A stretch of DNA of 64,000 nucleotides from Undaria pinnatifida (taxonomy: Eukaryota; Sar; Phaeophyceae; Laminariales; Alariaceae): NCBI GenBank assembly GCA_012845835.1, contig JABAKD010000006.1, positions 6,812,318 to 6,876,317 of the forward strand. Reading direction: 5' to 3'. Below, in pieces: positions 11,190 through 23,200 of the stretch. The notes under the pieces are model-generated. The model was given only the letters and a program-made list of their open reading frames with translations. It was not told the origin of the DNA and ran no database searches. Every line of letters begins with the position of its first letter. Within the stretch, counting starts at the first letter, position 1. The translations under genes and the position numbers were made by a program.

Positions 11190-11395
11190 AGTTTCCGCGC
11201 ACAGACTGACTAACATCACCCTGTTGACCCTGGTACAAGCTGCAGTTCCAAGGGGAGTCGCCGACCTGCATCCTCATGAGGACACACACCCAGTAATACG
11301 CGCGATGGAAGTATCACACGCAGCTTGCGAAGATGAGCTTCGACAAAATCTTCGATCTCACAGCTGGAGTGCATTTTTATTTTTATATATAATAT
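11190..11395 (+). repeat. Dispersed family C, best-preserved copy
   Basis: CGCGCACAGACTGA, CTGTTGACCCTGGTACAAGC, GGGGAGTCGCCGACCTGCAT, AATACGCGCGATGGAAGTAT, CAGCTTGCGAAGATGAGC and CACAGCTGGAGTGCATTTT define the roughly 200-base consensus. Confidence 0.75.
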
Positions 11396-11723
11396 TACAA
11401 TATTCTGCTGCACACGTATGCGAGAACGCCATACGTCGTTGTGCTCTGCGTACACACTTTTCGCTTTTATCGGGATACAAGTAGCTCTTTCGAAGGTATA
11501 AAATATATAATGTGCTTCGGGTCTCCGAGTATAATGCTCGCACAAATATTACAAAGAGAGCAGTGGCAAGTCAGGAACATATATCCCTTACTACGGAAAT
11601 ATAAGGACGGTATCATACAAATACTGATATCACAATGACCCTTACGTTTGAGGCATACAATTAGTGGTATAAATTCAAGTACACAAGGCATATCATACCT
11701 GGTATGCTATTGGTGCTCTTGAC

Positions 11724-12058
11724 ACTTTTTTTCCCCCTTTTTTCTTTTTTTCACACTGCTTTCCAGTTTGTGGACAAGTCGTGGTAACAGGTGTCATCCC
11801 TTCTCACCCCCGGTTCTTGCCTTCAATTTTTATCGCGCATATGGTCCAGCAATCCCACTGCTCGTCGATTGTTCATCGAGTGTTGCTAACTCACGCTCTC
11901 ACGCTTTCAGCAAGTCAATTTGTGCACAAGAGAAAGTCCCTACGAAATTTATCTGTACGAGTACGAGCTTGCACGTATGCGCTTGGGGGGACTCGAACTC
12001 ATGAAACTGACCTATACCAGGCTCGAGGATAACCTGATACGCCACCGGGGCGACCGGC
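11724..12058 (-). mobile_element. SINE-A, full length with tRNA-like head
   Basis: Read on the minus strand it starts CCGGTCGCCCCGGTGGCGTA, has an A-box-like TGGCGTATCAGG and a B box GAGTTCGAGTCCCC, then the family body and a purine-rich tail. Length about 335 bases. Confidence 0.8.
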
Positions 12059-12299
12059 TACGTATATGATACCCTGGTATAAAATATACAGCGCATTCGG
12101 AGACAAGGGTACGATAACTTATTTGGCAGTGCAATAGGAACAGTCGAAACTTGAATAACGCCACAACCGAAACCACCACCAGCCAGCGAGCAGGCAGCAG
12201 CACGTAAATAATGGTGTTTTCTAGCACTTTGTCGTGCATGCATCGCAAGTATTGAAATGCAAAGGATGCCATCTTATAGTAGGTTATGACCCATGGAAA

Positions 12300-12400
12300 C
12301 TTACTAAAGACGGGCGGTCGAATTAGTACGCAGCTTGCAAAGATGAGTATCGACCCTAAATTCGTCGAACTCACAACTGACGTTTTAAATATTTAAATAA
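12300..12400 (+). repeat. Dispersed family C fragment
   Basis: ACGCAGCTTGCAAAGATGAG, then ATCGACCCTAAATTCGTCGA and CTCACAACTGACG. Confidence 0.65.
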
Positions 12401-12805
12401 TACAATTTGACGCGATTTTTATCGCTGGCGGCAAACGAAAAACTTCCATTATTGTATGGATATCATATATGCCAGGTAGCTAACAAGCTATCAACACATA
12501 GAAAACCACGTTTCGACACCCCGGCTGACCGCCGTCCTACCATAGACAAAAACTAGTTATATACAACTGTCGAAAGAGGCCTTGACGCGTGAAACTAACA
12601 CGCTATTTTAACATAATGTTGTTGACCACTGCCAAAATTTCAACACACTAACTCCCCCTAAACAATCCCCAAAAACGCGGGCCGATTTCGAGAGGGGTGC
12701 TACTGAAATCACGTCCGTGGTTGCTGCTATCCATTCGGGACCCAGGGAAAGCGAGCAAAGCAAAACTTGATACTCGTAGGGGGAAGGCCTTTTCAACAGA
12801 CTATT

Positions 12806-12989
12806 GAGGGAAGAAAAGGCTGGATTCTTCCCGAGATAGAAACGAAGGCGAGTGCCGTATTGGGCAGGGGGAAGAGCCTGCTTACATTATGACCCCGGAT
12901 CTGGATTTACGTCTAGGGAGGGAAAAGGAGAAAGGAAAAAGTGCGAAGATAATACATCGATGGAATGAGCAAAAAGAAAAAAAAGCCTC
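12806..12989 (+). mobile_element. SINE-B copy, left arm of an inverted pair
   Basis: GAGGGAAGAAAAGGCTGG, GGGGGAAGAGCCTGCTT, TGACCCCGGATCTGG, AGTGCGAAGATAATACATCG and an A-rich tail. Confidence 0.7.
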
Positions 12990-13192
12990 TTTACTGCTAC
13001 ATTTTGTTTTTATTTGTCTTCATCCCATTTATTATCCTCGCACTACTCTCGCGCTCCCTCCCAGTAGTAACTCAGATCCGGGGTCACATAGGGGGCCCTC
13101 CTCCCCCCGTCTCCACTATGGTACGTGCCTTCAATTTTATCGCGAGAAGTATTCAGCATTTTCTTCCCTCGTCGACTCGCGTCGAATTGTAC
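12990..13192 (-). mobile_element. SINE-B copy, right arm of an inverted pair
   Basis: AACTCAGATCCGGGGTCACA, CTCCACTATGGTACGTGCC, TTATCGCGAGAAG and TTCCCTCGTCGACTCGCGTC. It abuts the plus-strand copy tail to tail, so transcripts could fold into a long hairpin. Confidence 0.75.
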
Positions 13193-13398
13193 AGAAACAT
13201 TAGTCCAAGTCGTAATTTCAAGTATTGATGTGTTTCCGGCGCAAGGGCAGTCTCAAAAGGATTCACCAACCTGGAATTCTTTACAAATACCAGTAAACCA
13301 ATTAATAAAACTGCACCCATGCATTTGCGGAAAAACGAGTCGGAATTAGTGTGAAATGCTTCTTCCATTTTCGAGACCAAAAAAAGCAAGAAAAGAAC

Positions 13399-15115
13399 GA
13401 CGGGGGGCAACAAGTATCTTGACACACGCAACATGCATTGTTGTATCATTGGTTGGTTATTACCAGATTTGTCGTCAGCCAAGCAAACAGTGACCAACGC
13501 TATCATCGTAATTTCGTTGTCCTCACTGATCCCTCTCAAGCCCCAAAGCCGTCACCGCCAACATGACGGGGGGCAACAAGTATCTTGACGCACACAACAT
13601 GCATTGTTGTATCATAAGTTGGTTATTACCAGACTTGTCGTCGGCCAAGCAAACAGTGACCAACGCTATCATCGTAATTTCGTTGTCCTCACTGATCCCT
13701 CTCAAGCCCCAAAGCCGTCACCGCCAACATGACGGGGGGCAACAAGTATCTTGACGCACACAACATGCATTGTTGTATCATAAGTTGGTTATTACCAGAC
13801 TTGTCGTCGGCCAAGCAAACAGTGACCAACGCTATCATCGTAATTTCGTTGTCCTCACGGATCCCTCTCAAGTCCCAAAGCCGTCATCGCCAACATGGAA
13901 CATGTGACCCAACAAAAAAATCGATTTCCCTGTTCTTCAGCTCCCAGACTTCCGTACATCTAGCCAACTAAGCAGTGGCCAACGCTAACATCGTCATTCC
14001 TCGTCATCATAGTTCGGTACGTGCCAACGGGGTAAATGAAAACAACAAACATGAGTCCCAACAGAAGTTTCGATTTCGCTGTTTGTTCTTCGGATACCAG
14101 ACTTACATTCTAGTCAGCCAACCAACCAGCGAGTAACGTGGCCGATGCTGCCATTCATTATCGTTTTTGGTCATCACGGATCGCTCTCAGTTCTCAACGG
14201 GGCTAACGGGCAACAAGGAACACGAGACCCAACAGAAACTGCGATGTCGCTGTTGTTCTTCGGCTGACAGACTTACATTATACTCAGCCAACAACAAGCT
14301 GCGGCCGCCGCCGGCATCGTCAATTTTGTCCCCACGAATCCCTCCCAAGTCTCGCGCATGGGTTTTCCCAAATCTACGGAACATGTGAGCCCCCCACCAG
14401 AAGTTCCGATGTCGCTGTTGTTCTGCGGCTAACAGCGTGTAAGACTTACATGACAGTCAGCCAACAAGCAGTGGCCAACGCTATCATCGCCATTTTTCGT
14501 CCTGGCGGATCCTCTCCCAAAGGACACGTGCCAATTATACGGAACATGAATGAGTCCCAACACAGATTTCGATGTCGCTGCTTTTTCTTCGGCTAAAATA
14601 CTTGCATTACAGTCGCCGACAAGTCGCCAACGGTATCATCGCCATTCCTTGTCCTCGTGGATGGATCCCTCTCAAGCCTCCACGGGGTCACCAATTCCAC
14701 AGAATGTGAGCCCCAACAGAAATTTCGATTTCGACGTTGTTCTTGGGCTACCAGACTTTTGGGCAGCCAACCACAAGCAGTGGCCGGCGCCGACACCGTA
14801 AATATGTTCAGCCACGTTTCCCTTTCAAAGCTCGAGCCGCAAAGGGGTTCACAAGAAGACAGGACGTGAGGCCCAACAGAAAAGTCGATTTCGCTGTTTG
14901 TTCTTCGCCTACCAGGCTTTTATTCGGTCAACTAAGCAGGGGCCACCCCTAGCATCGCCATTCTTTGTCGTCACAGTTCCCTCTCAAGTCGCAAACGTGA
15001 TAAGAAACTAACGCGAAATAACATGGAACTGAGACCCAACAGAGACGTTCGACTTCGCTGTTTCGATTTTGCCGGGTTACCAGACATAGCAGTCAGCCAG
15101 CAACTAGCAGCGGCC
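13399..15115. repeat. 166-bp satellite array
   Basis: GACGGGGGGCAACAAGTATC recurs at 13399, 13565 and 13731, an exact 166-base period with near-identical units. From about 13900 the units diverge but keep AACAGAAATTTCGATTTCGC, CAACAAGCAGTGGCC and ATCCCTCTCAAG in order to about 15115. The repeated ORFs starting MRGISEDNEI are products of this array. Confidence 0.85.
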
Positions 15116-15323
15116 GACTGAAAATGTGTATACGCCCCTAGAAGGCACCACTAGGGGTTATATAAGTCATGCAACCCGACCCACAGCCATGTATTTCATG
15201 TACACACCCCGATCCCACCCCCTATGATTTGGGGCTGGGTTAGAACTTAGGCTTCTCAGGTCGGGTTGGGACCTGGTTCCAGGTATATCGGTATATTAGC
15301 TCATTGAATTAGGGGTGCATAGC

Positions 15324-15630
15324 CTTTTTTTTTCACACATCTACTTTCCAGCTTCTGGACAAGCCGTGGTCACATGTGTCGTCCCTTCTCCCTCCCGGTT
15401 CTCGCCTTCAATTTTTGATCGCGCATAGGGTTCAGCAATCCCACTGCTCGTCGATTTTTCATCGAGTGTTGCTAACTCACGCTCTCGCGCTTGCCGCAAG
15501 TCAATTTGTGCACAAGAAGTCCCCACGAATTTATACGAGTATGCACTCGGGGGAATTCGAAATCAGGAAATGAAACCGACCTATACCAGGCTCGAGGATA
15601 ACCTGATACGTCACCGGGACGACGGGATGC
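15324..15630 (-). mobile_element. SINE-A copy with tRNA-like head
   Basis: T tract at 15324-15333, then the body TTCTGGACAAGCCGTGGTCA, TTCAGCAATCCCACTGCTCG, and the head CTATACCAGGCTCGAGG, ACCTGATACGTCACCGGGAC. Confidence 0.75.
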
Positions 15631-15689
15631 CTGTTTACGCCCCTAGGGGTACATATTTTTGTTTTGGTGGCGGACACTGCTGTCCTCAT

Positions 15690-17205
15690 CACTTGTCTGG
15701 TCATGTATCCCTCCCTCCCTCTCACAAGCTCAAGCCCCAAAGGGGCTCCAAAAGAAAAGCGTGACGTGCGGCCCAACGGAAAAGTCCAACAAAGGTGACA
15801 AGTTAACCGCGTCTCCAGAAAAGTGTACCCACGAAGCGGTCTTCGACATTCTACATCGAAAAGTCCTTGAAACAATACTTGGCATTTTTTGGTGGAGCTC
15901 ACAACACCGTGCAACACCCAAGATAACACGCCCCCCTGGGACGAATCCCAACGCCGATTTTGTCTACTTCCCGGGGGGCAAACACAACAAAAGTGGTCGC
16001 TTTGGGTAGATTTCGTCGAGACCTTTCCACAGAATGGTCTGCGATATTCCACCTGGAGCTGTCCTTGGAACAATACTTGGCATATTTTTGGTGGAGCTAC
16101 CGTACAACATCCAAGATAACACGCCCCCTGAGACTAATTTCAGAGCCGATATCGTCCAAACCCCAACGAAAGTGGCGGCTTGGGGTAGATCTCATCGAGA
16201 CCTTTCCACAGAACGGTCCGCGTCTGCCTGGAGTAGTCCTTGGAACAATACTTGGCAAAGTTCAAGTGGAGCAAACAATACCGTAGAACACCCAATATAA
16301 CACGCCCCCTGAGATTAATTTCAGAGCCGATTTCGTCCAAACCCAAGGGGGGGGCACACGCAACGAAAGAGGTGGCTTTGGGTAGATCTCGTCGAGACCT
16401 TTCTACAGAAAGGTCTGCGACATTCTGCCTGGAATAGTCCTGAGAAAAATACTTGGCGTTTTTTTGGGTGGAGCAAACAATACCGTACCACACCCAATAC
16501 AACACAGCCCCTGAGATTAATTTCAGAGCCGATTTTGTCCAAACCCAGGGGGGGGCACACGCAACGAAAGTGGCGGCTTTGGGTCGATCTCGTCGAGACC
16601 TTTCCACAGAACGGCCGGCGACATTCTACCTGGAATAGCCCTTGGAACAATACTTGGCATTTTTTGGGTGGAGCAAAAAATACCGTAGAACACCCAATAT
16701 AACACGCCCCCTGAGATTAATTTCAGAGCCGATTTCGTCCAAACTCAAGGGGGGGTGGGCACACGCAACGAAAGTGGCGGCTTTGGGTCGATCTCGTCGA
16801 GACCTTTCCACAGAACGGTCTGCGACATTCTGCCCGGAATAGCCCTTGGAACAATACTTGGCGTTTTTTGGGTGGAGTAAACAATACCGTACAACACCCA
16901 AGATAACACGACCCCTGAGATAAATTTCAGAGCCTATTTCGTCCAAACCCAGGGGGGGGGCACACGCAACGAAAGTGGCGGCTTTGGGTCGATCTCGTCG
17001 AGACCTTTCCACAGAACGGCCGGCGACATTCTACCTGGAATAGACCTTGGAGTAACACTTGGCATTTTTGGCTGGAGCAAAAAATGCCGTATAACACCCA
17101 AGATAACACGTCCCCTGAGATTAATTTCAGAGCCGATTTCGTCCAAACCCAAGGGGGGGGGGGGCACATCCAACGAACTGGCGGCTTTGAGCATATCACG
17201 CCGAG
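15690..17205. repeat. About 200-bp tandem array
   Basis: CGAGACCTTTCCACAGAA-type starts fall near 16018, 16197, 16394, 16595, 16799 and 17000 (spacings 179, 197, 201, 204, 201). Shared markers are CCTTGGAACAATACTTGGC, CCCTGAGATTAATTTCAGAG and CCAAACCCAAGGGGGGG. The left edge (15690-15790) looks like the neighbouring 166-bp family. The overlapping minus-strand ORFs (RSRRDRPKAATFVACAPP) are repeat products. Confidence 0.85.
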
Positions 17206-17329
17206 AAGTGGGGGCGAGGAGGAGAGACCCCTGTAGGGGATGGGATTCGGCTTAATATGCTGCAGGCGGTGCTTGCGGTGGCCGTCATGGCCGTCATGAA
17301 GCTGAGATGGTTCAAACGATAACATGATT

Positions 17330-17850
17330 GGGGGGGAAGAGAGCTTCGCGTTATTTGTCCTTTTTAGCGGGAGGGCGGGACGGGGATGGTGGCCGTGATT
17401 CGGTCATCTTTCCATCGATGCGTCGCTCCGCGTTTGCACTTGCACCCTCGCCGTGTTCCAGAAAAGTCTCCTCCAAAATCGTCAGGGGGGTGTTAGCTAG
17501 GGTGCACATACCTTGCGTGTCATGCGGTAGTCGCTCTAATTAACTGCATTGTGGCGCCAGAGGCGGTATCACCGCACATCTTTTTGGCAGAGTCCACAAC
17601 ACCATAAAGCACGAAATATAACACACACCCTAGGACGAATTTCCGAGCCAGTTTTATCAAAAACCAGGGGGGCACACAACCAAATCTGCCGCTTAGGGAA
17701 GGCCTCGTCGAGATATTTCCATATCGGTAAACGTTATCGCTCGGCGTTTGCCCTCACTCTCCCCATTGTCGAAAAAAATAGCTCTGAAATGCGTCGGAGG
17801 GGTGTTAGTTAGGGTGCAACCTTGCGTGCCATACGGTACTTGCCCGGTAG
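17330..17850. repeat. Diverged duplicate flanking the 200-bp array
   Basis: 17400-17530 and 17700-17850 share CGCTC..CGTTTGC, the GTTAG(C/T)TAGGGTGCA block and CTTGCGTG(T/C)CAT. 17560-17690 is an outlying copy of the 200-bp unit (CCTAGGACGAATTTCCGAG). Confidence 0.5.
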
Positions 17851-17857
17851 TCATGCC

Positions 17858-17935
17858 CCGTGTTAGTGCGGTACCGTTTAGTGCGTGGCCCCAACAGTGC
17901 CGGTTGAATAGTGCCAATGCTCTCTATAGTGCCTG
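17858..17935. mobile_element. Family-F fragment
   Basis: GTTAGTGCGGTACCGTTTAG, then AACAGTGCCGGTTGAATAG and CTATAGTGCCTGTGAAG. The following GCAAGC-rich patch to 18040 (AACCAAGC repeats) is low complexity. Confidence 0.5.
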
Positions 17936-18301
17936 TGAAGTAGCTTCAGCTCGCAACCAAGCCGGCTTAGCTAGCAACCAAGTCGGCTCGTAAGCAAGCC
18001 AGCGAGCAACCAACCACACAACCAAGCTCGCAAGTACACGCCGGCCACTGCTTCTGCTCTCGTCAGAAGACAGGGTCTAGAATCGATAAGATGATGCCGA
18101 CATCCATAAAAAATCAGTCAATCAAATCAATCAATTATTCAACCAATCATCGCGGCCAGGAGCTAGGCTATGGCAATGCGTCACTAACTATATACGAGAT
18201 CGACAATCAACCAATTTCAGCGTGACAACGGGCTATCAAAAGCATGTCAATGCCACACGCTAATGTGAGTTCAACTAAAACAATCCACTGTTACGGAGGG
18301 C

Positions 18302-18449
18302 ATGCTCTACGTACGTGATTAGGCTAATAGATAAGACGGCGCGACAAGATGTCTGTTCTCATGAAGTGTACAATATGCTCTACGTACGTGACTAGGCTAT
18401 TAGACAAGACGACGCGGCATGATGTCAGTTCTCTCATGAAGTGTACAAT
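18302..18449. repeat. 73-bp direct duplication
   Basis: ATGCTCTACGTACGTGA starts at 18302 and again at 18375, each ending in CATGAAGTGTACAATA. Confidence 0.8.
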
Positions 18450-18624
18450 AAGCCATGTCAAAGCTTTCTTAGATAGTCGACAGATATAGGCGAAGCGTCG
18501 AGAAAGCATCGCACATCGGATCAGTGTGTTCTGTAGTGCTTTTTGTTTTCTACAATTTCGTATTCTTCTCTTCTGTCTTCCCTGCAAATACGTGCAGGCT
18601 GTATATGCTTTGCCCTGTTATTCA

Positions 18625-18800
18625 TTGCGGTTGGCATTGCATGGCCAAATCACCTTGCCGTGTTTGTATAGTGTATCTCTGCCTCGTAGTTTGTGACCAC
18701 AGAGGTCGTCTCTCTAGGAGGCAGAGATACGGGCACTGTGCTTGTGTTGGATGCAGATGGTTGGACATAGCAGTTAAACATACACACACAGTAGTGTTCC
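18625..18800 (+). repeat. Dispersed family G copy
   Basis: GTTTGTGACCACAGA, CTCTAGGAGG, then GGTTGGACATAGCAG and CACACACAG. Relatives at 39.3, 47.0, 47.7, 49.2, 49.8 and 56.0 kb. Confidence 0.55.
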
Positions 18801-18989
18801 CTAGGGTCTGTGTCATGTGAAGACAATAACAAGTTACCCGGACGGCGGTGTCGGTGGATCCATTGATCAATTCACGCCATCGGTGGTCTTTGTCTGCTTG
18901 CTCGGAGTTCTGTTAATATAGCGTGCGATGGAACCAAGTCACGGTCAAAAGAGCGAGCGGGCTCGCTCGGGAGACAGGACATGCGGCAG

Positions 18990-19143
18990 AGGTCCCTCTG
19001 TAGTGCCAGTTGCCCGCTATAGTGCCTTTGAAATCGCTTGGCAAAGATGGGAACAACCAGTAGTGGCAGAATGCGGAGTAGTGCCAATATCCTAAAAAGT
19101 GAGGTTATCTCCGGCTGGCCCATACCGGCACTACAGAGGGACA
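18990..19143. mobile_element. Family-F MITE with perfect 15-bp inverted ends
   Basis: TCCCTCTGTAGTGCC at the left is mirrored exactly by GGCACTACAGAGGGA at the right, with about 120 bases of TAGTGCC-rich interior. No coding capacity. It is the cleanest copy and defines the family ends. Confidence 0.8.
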
Positions 19144-20134
19144 CCCACTGTACCCCAGACAGCGAAAGGGCATTGTACGCGTCTCTCCGGATGCACGTGA
19201 AGGAGCATCTACTACTTTTCAGGCTCAAGAGGGAAAAAAACTGACAATTGCAGTATCACCCACCACAAGCAAAGCGGGCTGCCACATATGTCACGGGACA
19301 ATGCCTTGATTGTCGGAGTATGTCAGACCCCAAGGCCAGTGCATGTACGAAGACACACACGCACACCACGCAAAGCGGATTGCCAACTGCAAGAATGATT
19401 CTTTGAAGGTCAAGAGCACGTCAAGAATCCAACAGCCAATGCTATTAATAGGACGAACAGATGCGACAGACAGTAGCAGTGTGTCAAGACGCAAATCCAT
19501 TAATATAATGAATATGTGGATGCAAGACACGCTTGCGCGGAGCATGGGCTATCGTATACTGCACGCGCACACCACGGAGAGACCGCACGGCCCATATGTT
19601 CTATCGCCGTGCATGGGCCCCCCAAAGCATTCATCCCTATAGAAATGCACCATCGTTTGGGACGATAAAACTGTTGAGAATTAGTGCGGGATTTTTTCGC
19701 TGTCCCAAAAGTAAGCTTTGGAAGAGCCGCCTATGCACGCCACGCAAAGAAACATACTTTGAAGTATAGAGTAGGTTACGGTACGGGAAAAGGCAATGTT
19801 GTGTGTAGGGCGGGTGTGGTTCCAGTAATACGAGCAGGGATTTTTGATAGAAACGCCATAAACCTACCCTAACCCTAACCTCAACCCCTGGTTCACCTGT
19901 ATGAAAGTTGCAAGGAAAACATCCGGCAAAAAAAAGCGTTCTCCGGAGTCAAGTCCCATCACTGGGGGAAAAGCTAAGAGACCGCGGTTTGACCCGTTGA
20001 GTGACCTGACCGCTCCTGTACACTAAAACTAGAGTATTGAGGCCAAAGGAGGCCTTGACGCAAATGCTAGGAGACCGCGGTCTGACCGCATGGCTGACCG
20101 CCCCCGCACAAAGTACAGCATATTACCGTCATAA

Positions 20135-20525
20135 GAGGCCTCAACACAAATGTAGGAGACCGAGGTTTGGCCCTTGACTGACCGCCCCCTACACTGAACC
20201 TGGCATATTAAGACCAAAACAGGCCTCGACGCGCTCGGGAAGACCGACCTCCTAGTTGGCATGTTTGATCACAGTTAGCGTTGAGATGTGGCCAAAATGC
20301 AACTTCGGCCGAGCGCACTAAGTACAGCATATTACCGTCAAAAGAGGCCTCAACACAAACGTAGGAGACCGAGGTTTGGCCCTTGACTGACCGCCCCCTA
20401 CACTGAACCTGGCATATTAAGACCGAAACAGGCCTCGACGCGCTCGGGAAGACCGACCTCCTGGTTGGCATCTTTGATCACAGTTAGCGTTGAGATGTGG
20501 CCGAAATGCAACTTCGGCCGAGCTT
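20135..20525. repeat. 209-bp direct duplication
   Basis: GAGGCCTCAACACAAA at 20135 and 20344; CCTCGACGCGCTCGGGAAG and GATCACAGTTAGCGTTGAG recur at the same spacing. A third, more diverged unit lies at 20030-20130. Confidence 0.8.
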
Positions 20526-21184
20526 CGAGCTGAGCTGGCGGTACGTACGCATCTATACGGTATACCGCACGAGCATACGGGTGGCATGATATGATATAAT
20601 ACAACGAAAAACTACAAGGCACGTGGGATAACATGGAGAACATGGGACAACAGCTGCCGCTATGTACGATATATGGCAATATCGGTACGTTACCCGCATG
20701 ACAGACACATACATTCTGTGTATGTCGCTGAGGGTCTGTTCGATCAGCCAACTACCCCCTCCTCGCCCCCCGGTCCGAAACCCCTTTGAAAAGGCTGCAT
20801 CACATCGCATCGTGGTAATATCTCGCGTAAGACACACCCACCCACCCCCGCTTCAACTGTTGCTGCCGCGCCACGCTAGGACGTATACCCTGCTGCTACA
20901 AAAACTGCTGTATTTAAAAAGTGGGATACTGCTGTATACTGCATTTTGAAAGGCGATACGTACCGTAGAATATAAAACACAGCCCGACTACAGGATGCAT
21001 GATTAATAATTTCGATTTGCTTCCACAACCTGACACCTGACCCTTTGATCCGTGACCGGTTTTGATCGAAGCTCGTCAGGGGTCGTTTGGGTCATGCCAT
21101 GGTCTCCCCGCGTTTAATTAACTACTGTCTGTAAGTACAATCAAATGGACATAAGCAATGCGGGCTATGACACGAGTATTTAGC

Positions 21185-21415
21185 ATCCGTGCGCAGAATG
21201 ATTTCAGTCTGGCCGTCTCGGAAAAATCGCCCTGTTGACCCGTTGCTGGGCATTCAAAGGAATCACCGAACCATTATCCTTCGTGAGGACACTCACATCT
21301 TTCATGAGGACGTACACACCCCGTCGCACACGCTATCGAAATATCACACACAGCTGGCAAAGGGGAGTTTCGACGAGGTCCTGGACCTCGCAGCTGGAAC
21401 TCATGTCAAAAGTTG
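21185..21415 (+). repeat. Dispersed family C copy
   Basis: GTGCGCAGAATGATTTCAG, CCTGTTGACCC, CCTTCGTGAGGAC, ACACACAGCTGGCAAAGG, GAGTTTCGACGAGGTCCTGG and CTCGCAGCTGGAACTCATG: full length, more diverged. Confidence 0.65.
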
Positions 21416-21594
21416 AAAAAAGAAACCGGGTCCTACGGTAAAAAAAAGTATACCTGACAAGACATAAATGTGAGAAAAAACACAGTGATATTTAATACTA
21501 CTGTTAATAGAGAGTATCACAACATGTTACAGATTAACCCTTTCGAGGCCCAGTAATATCGACCGAAAAACACGACAAAAATGGCGCCATCGTA

Positions 21595-22060
21595 TCAAAC
21601 GTTCAGGAAGGGCGCGAGAGCGGTTGTTCGAGTATCACCACACGGTGCGCGTGCCGTATCGCTTCTAACCTCGCGCGTCGGACGTTCCTCCCCTCCCGGC
21701 CTCAACGACCCGAGCTGCTTCGTATGGTCGACGCTGCTGCAATCGTCAGTTTTTCGGCAATTTTCGCCCTTGAATTCCCACACGGGTTAACCCACCTCCA
21801 ACTGCCAACATTACCCTGTTCAAACTCCAAGTGTTTTGTCCCCATGTCGGAGTGCCATCACCACGCTGTGTGCGTGCCGTATCGCTCCTAACCTTGCGCG
21901 TCGGACGTTCCTCCCTCCCAGTGTCAACGACCCGAGCTGCTTCGTATGGCCGACGCTGCTGCAATCGTCAGTTTTTCGGCAATTTTCGCCCTTGAATTCC
22001 CACACGGGTTGACCCATTTCCAACTGCCAACACTATCCTATTCTAAATCCAAGTGTTTTG
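21595..22060. repeat. Family-E tandem duplication, 223-bp period
   Basis: GTGCCGTATCGCT occurs at 21651 and 21874, each followed by GCGCGTCGGACGTTCCTCCC, CGACCCGAGCTGCTTCGTA and TTTTTCGGCAATTTTCGCCC. Each unit ends in a family-D scrap (CAAGTGTTTTGTCCCC). Confidence 0.75.
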
Positions 22061-22284
22061 TCCCCGTGTCGGGAGTGCGGTGCTAAAGGAGGGTTAAGGC
22101 ATCCATAGGACATTTACAGACTTACTTAATTTTAAACCGCTACTCGTAACTGCCATTGCCACTGCCGCGTAATAGCTCCCAATTCAAATTCATAATCAAA
22201 AGATTCAAATAGTTCGCCGTTCTAGCGTCCGTCCCTCCGCGGTGCAGTGAGGTTTGGTTTTGGTTTGGCGTGGCTTGGTTTGGT

Positions 22285-22470
22285 ATACCAATGGTGGTCC
22301 CTCTATAGTGCCATACGTCCCAGCCCGAATGCCGGCACCATAGCAGCAACCTGCACTACTCCGCATACTGCCGCTACTAGCTGTTCCTTTCAGTGCCAAG
22401 CGGTTTCATAGGCACTATAGCGGGAAACCGGCACTATTCAACCGATGCTATAGAGGGGCATGCACTGTAC
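22285..22470. mobile_element. Family-F MITE
   Basis: GGTCCCTCTATAGTGCC at the left and TGCTATAGAGGGGCATGC at the right, with ACTACTCCGCATACTGCCGC and CATAGGCACTATAGCGGG inside. Confidence 0.65.
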
Positions 22471-23074
22471 TTGGGTGATTTTTGCTTGTTCGGCTTAGCG
22501 TTGGGTTTCCTAGCTTTGTTGGAGGCGGATGCTAGGGTAGGGGTGCACCTAACTACGCTTGAGCCTCCTCACAGTTCAAAGCTCACACATTTTCCATGAA
22601 ATTTCCAAAACCAAACAATTCACACCCCGGGCAGATCACGATTTACAAAATGTAAATCCTAACAGACAAGACAAGAGCAGACAGATCCATGGCGATTTAC
22701 ACAATCTAGGTATTGACATCTAGTACGAACAGCCAGATCCATAGCATGCATGATCTGCACGGCCTAAATAAATCGTGTTTCCAGGTTGGAGCAGTACGAT
22801 CCGCATAACCAAAACCAAGCACATGCTTCCTGGGTTGGAGCTGTACTTCACAGATCCTGCGCATCATATCACAACGACACACGCGATGTGCTAGATGATC
22901 TATTAATAGATCGTGATCTAAGCGAGGTGATAAAATGTATGTGGCGCTTTGCAACCGGGAGGCGATCTATTGACCCGTCTCAAGGGACGAGGAATCTCTT
23001 ACTGGGAGTTTCAAAAGCGGTGCGCAGGAATATGAGGTCCCTTGTATACCGTTTTTCTTTATCGCGGGATCTGA

Positions 23075-23200
23075 CCTGTCCGGCGTGTGCGTGGTATCCC
23101 CTGCTCTAGTAGCTGTCTTAGCTCTGTGCGGCCGATACTGCAATCGCCGTTTCTATTCGTCATTTTTTCCCTTTCAAGTCGCACAAGGGTAAGGGCCCGA
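23075..23200 (+). repeat. Dispersed family E fragment
   Basis: GCGGCCGATACTGCAATCG, CGTCATTTTTTCCCTTTCAA and GTCGCACAAGGG. Confidence 0.5.

Noticed and set aside
15531-17325. Many 60-180 codon ORFs with RSRRDRPKAATFVACAPP-like repeats
   Set aside because: Products of the 200-bp satellite, frame-shifting between units.
9844-19880. Telomere or chromosome end
   Set aside because: The CCCTAA-like stretches are only two or three units long and are embedded in internal sequence.
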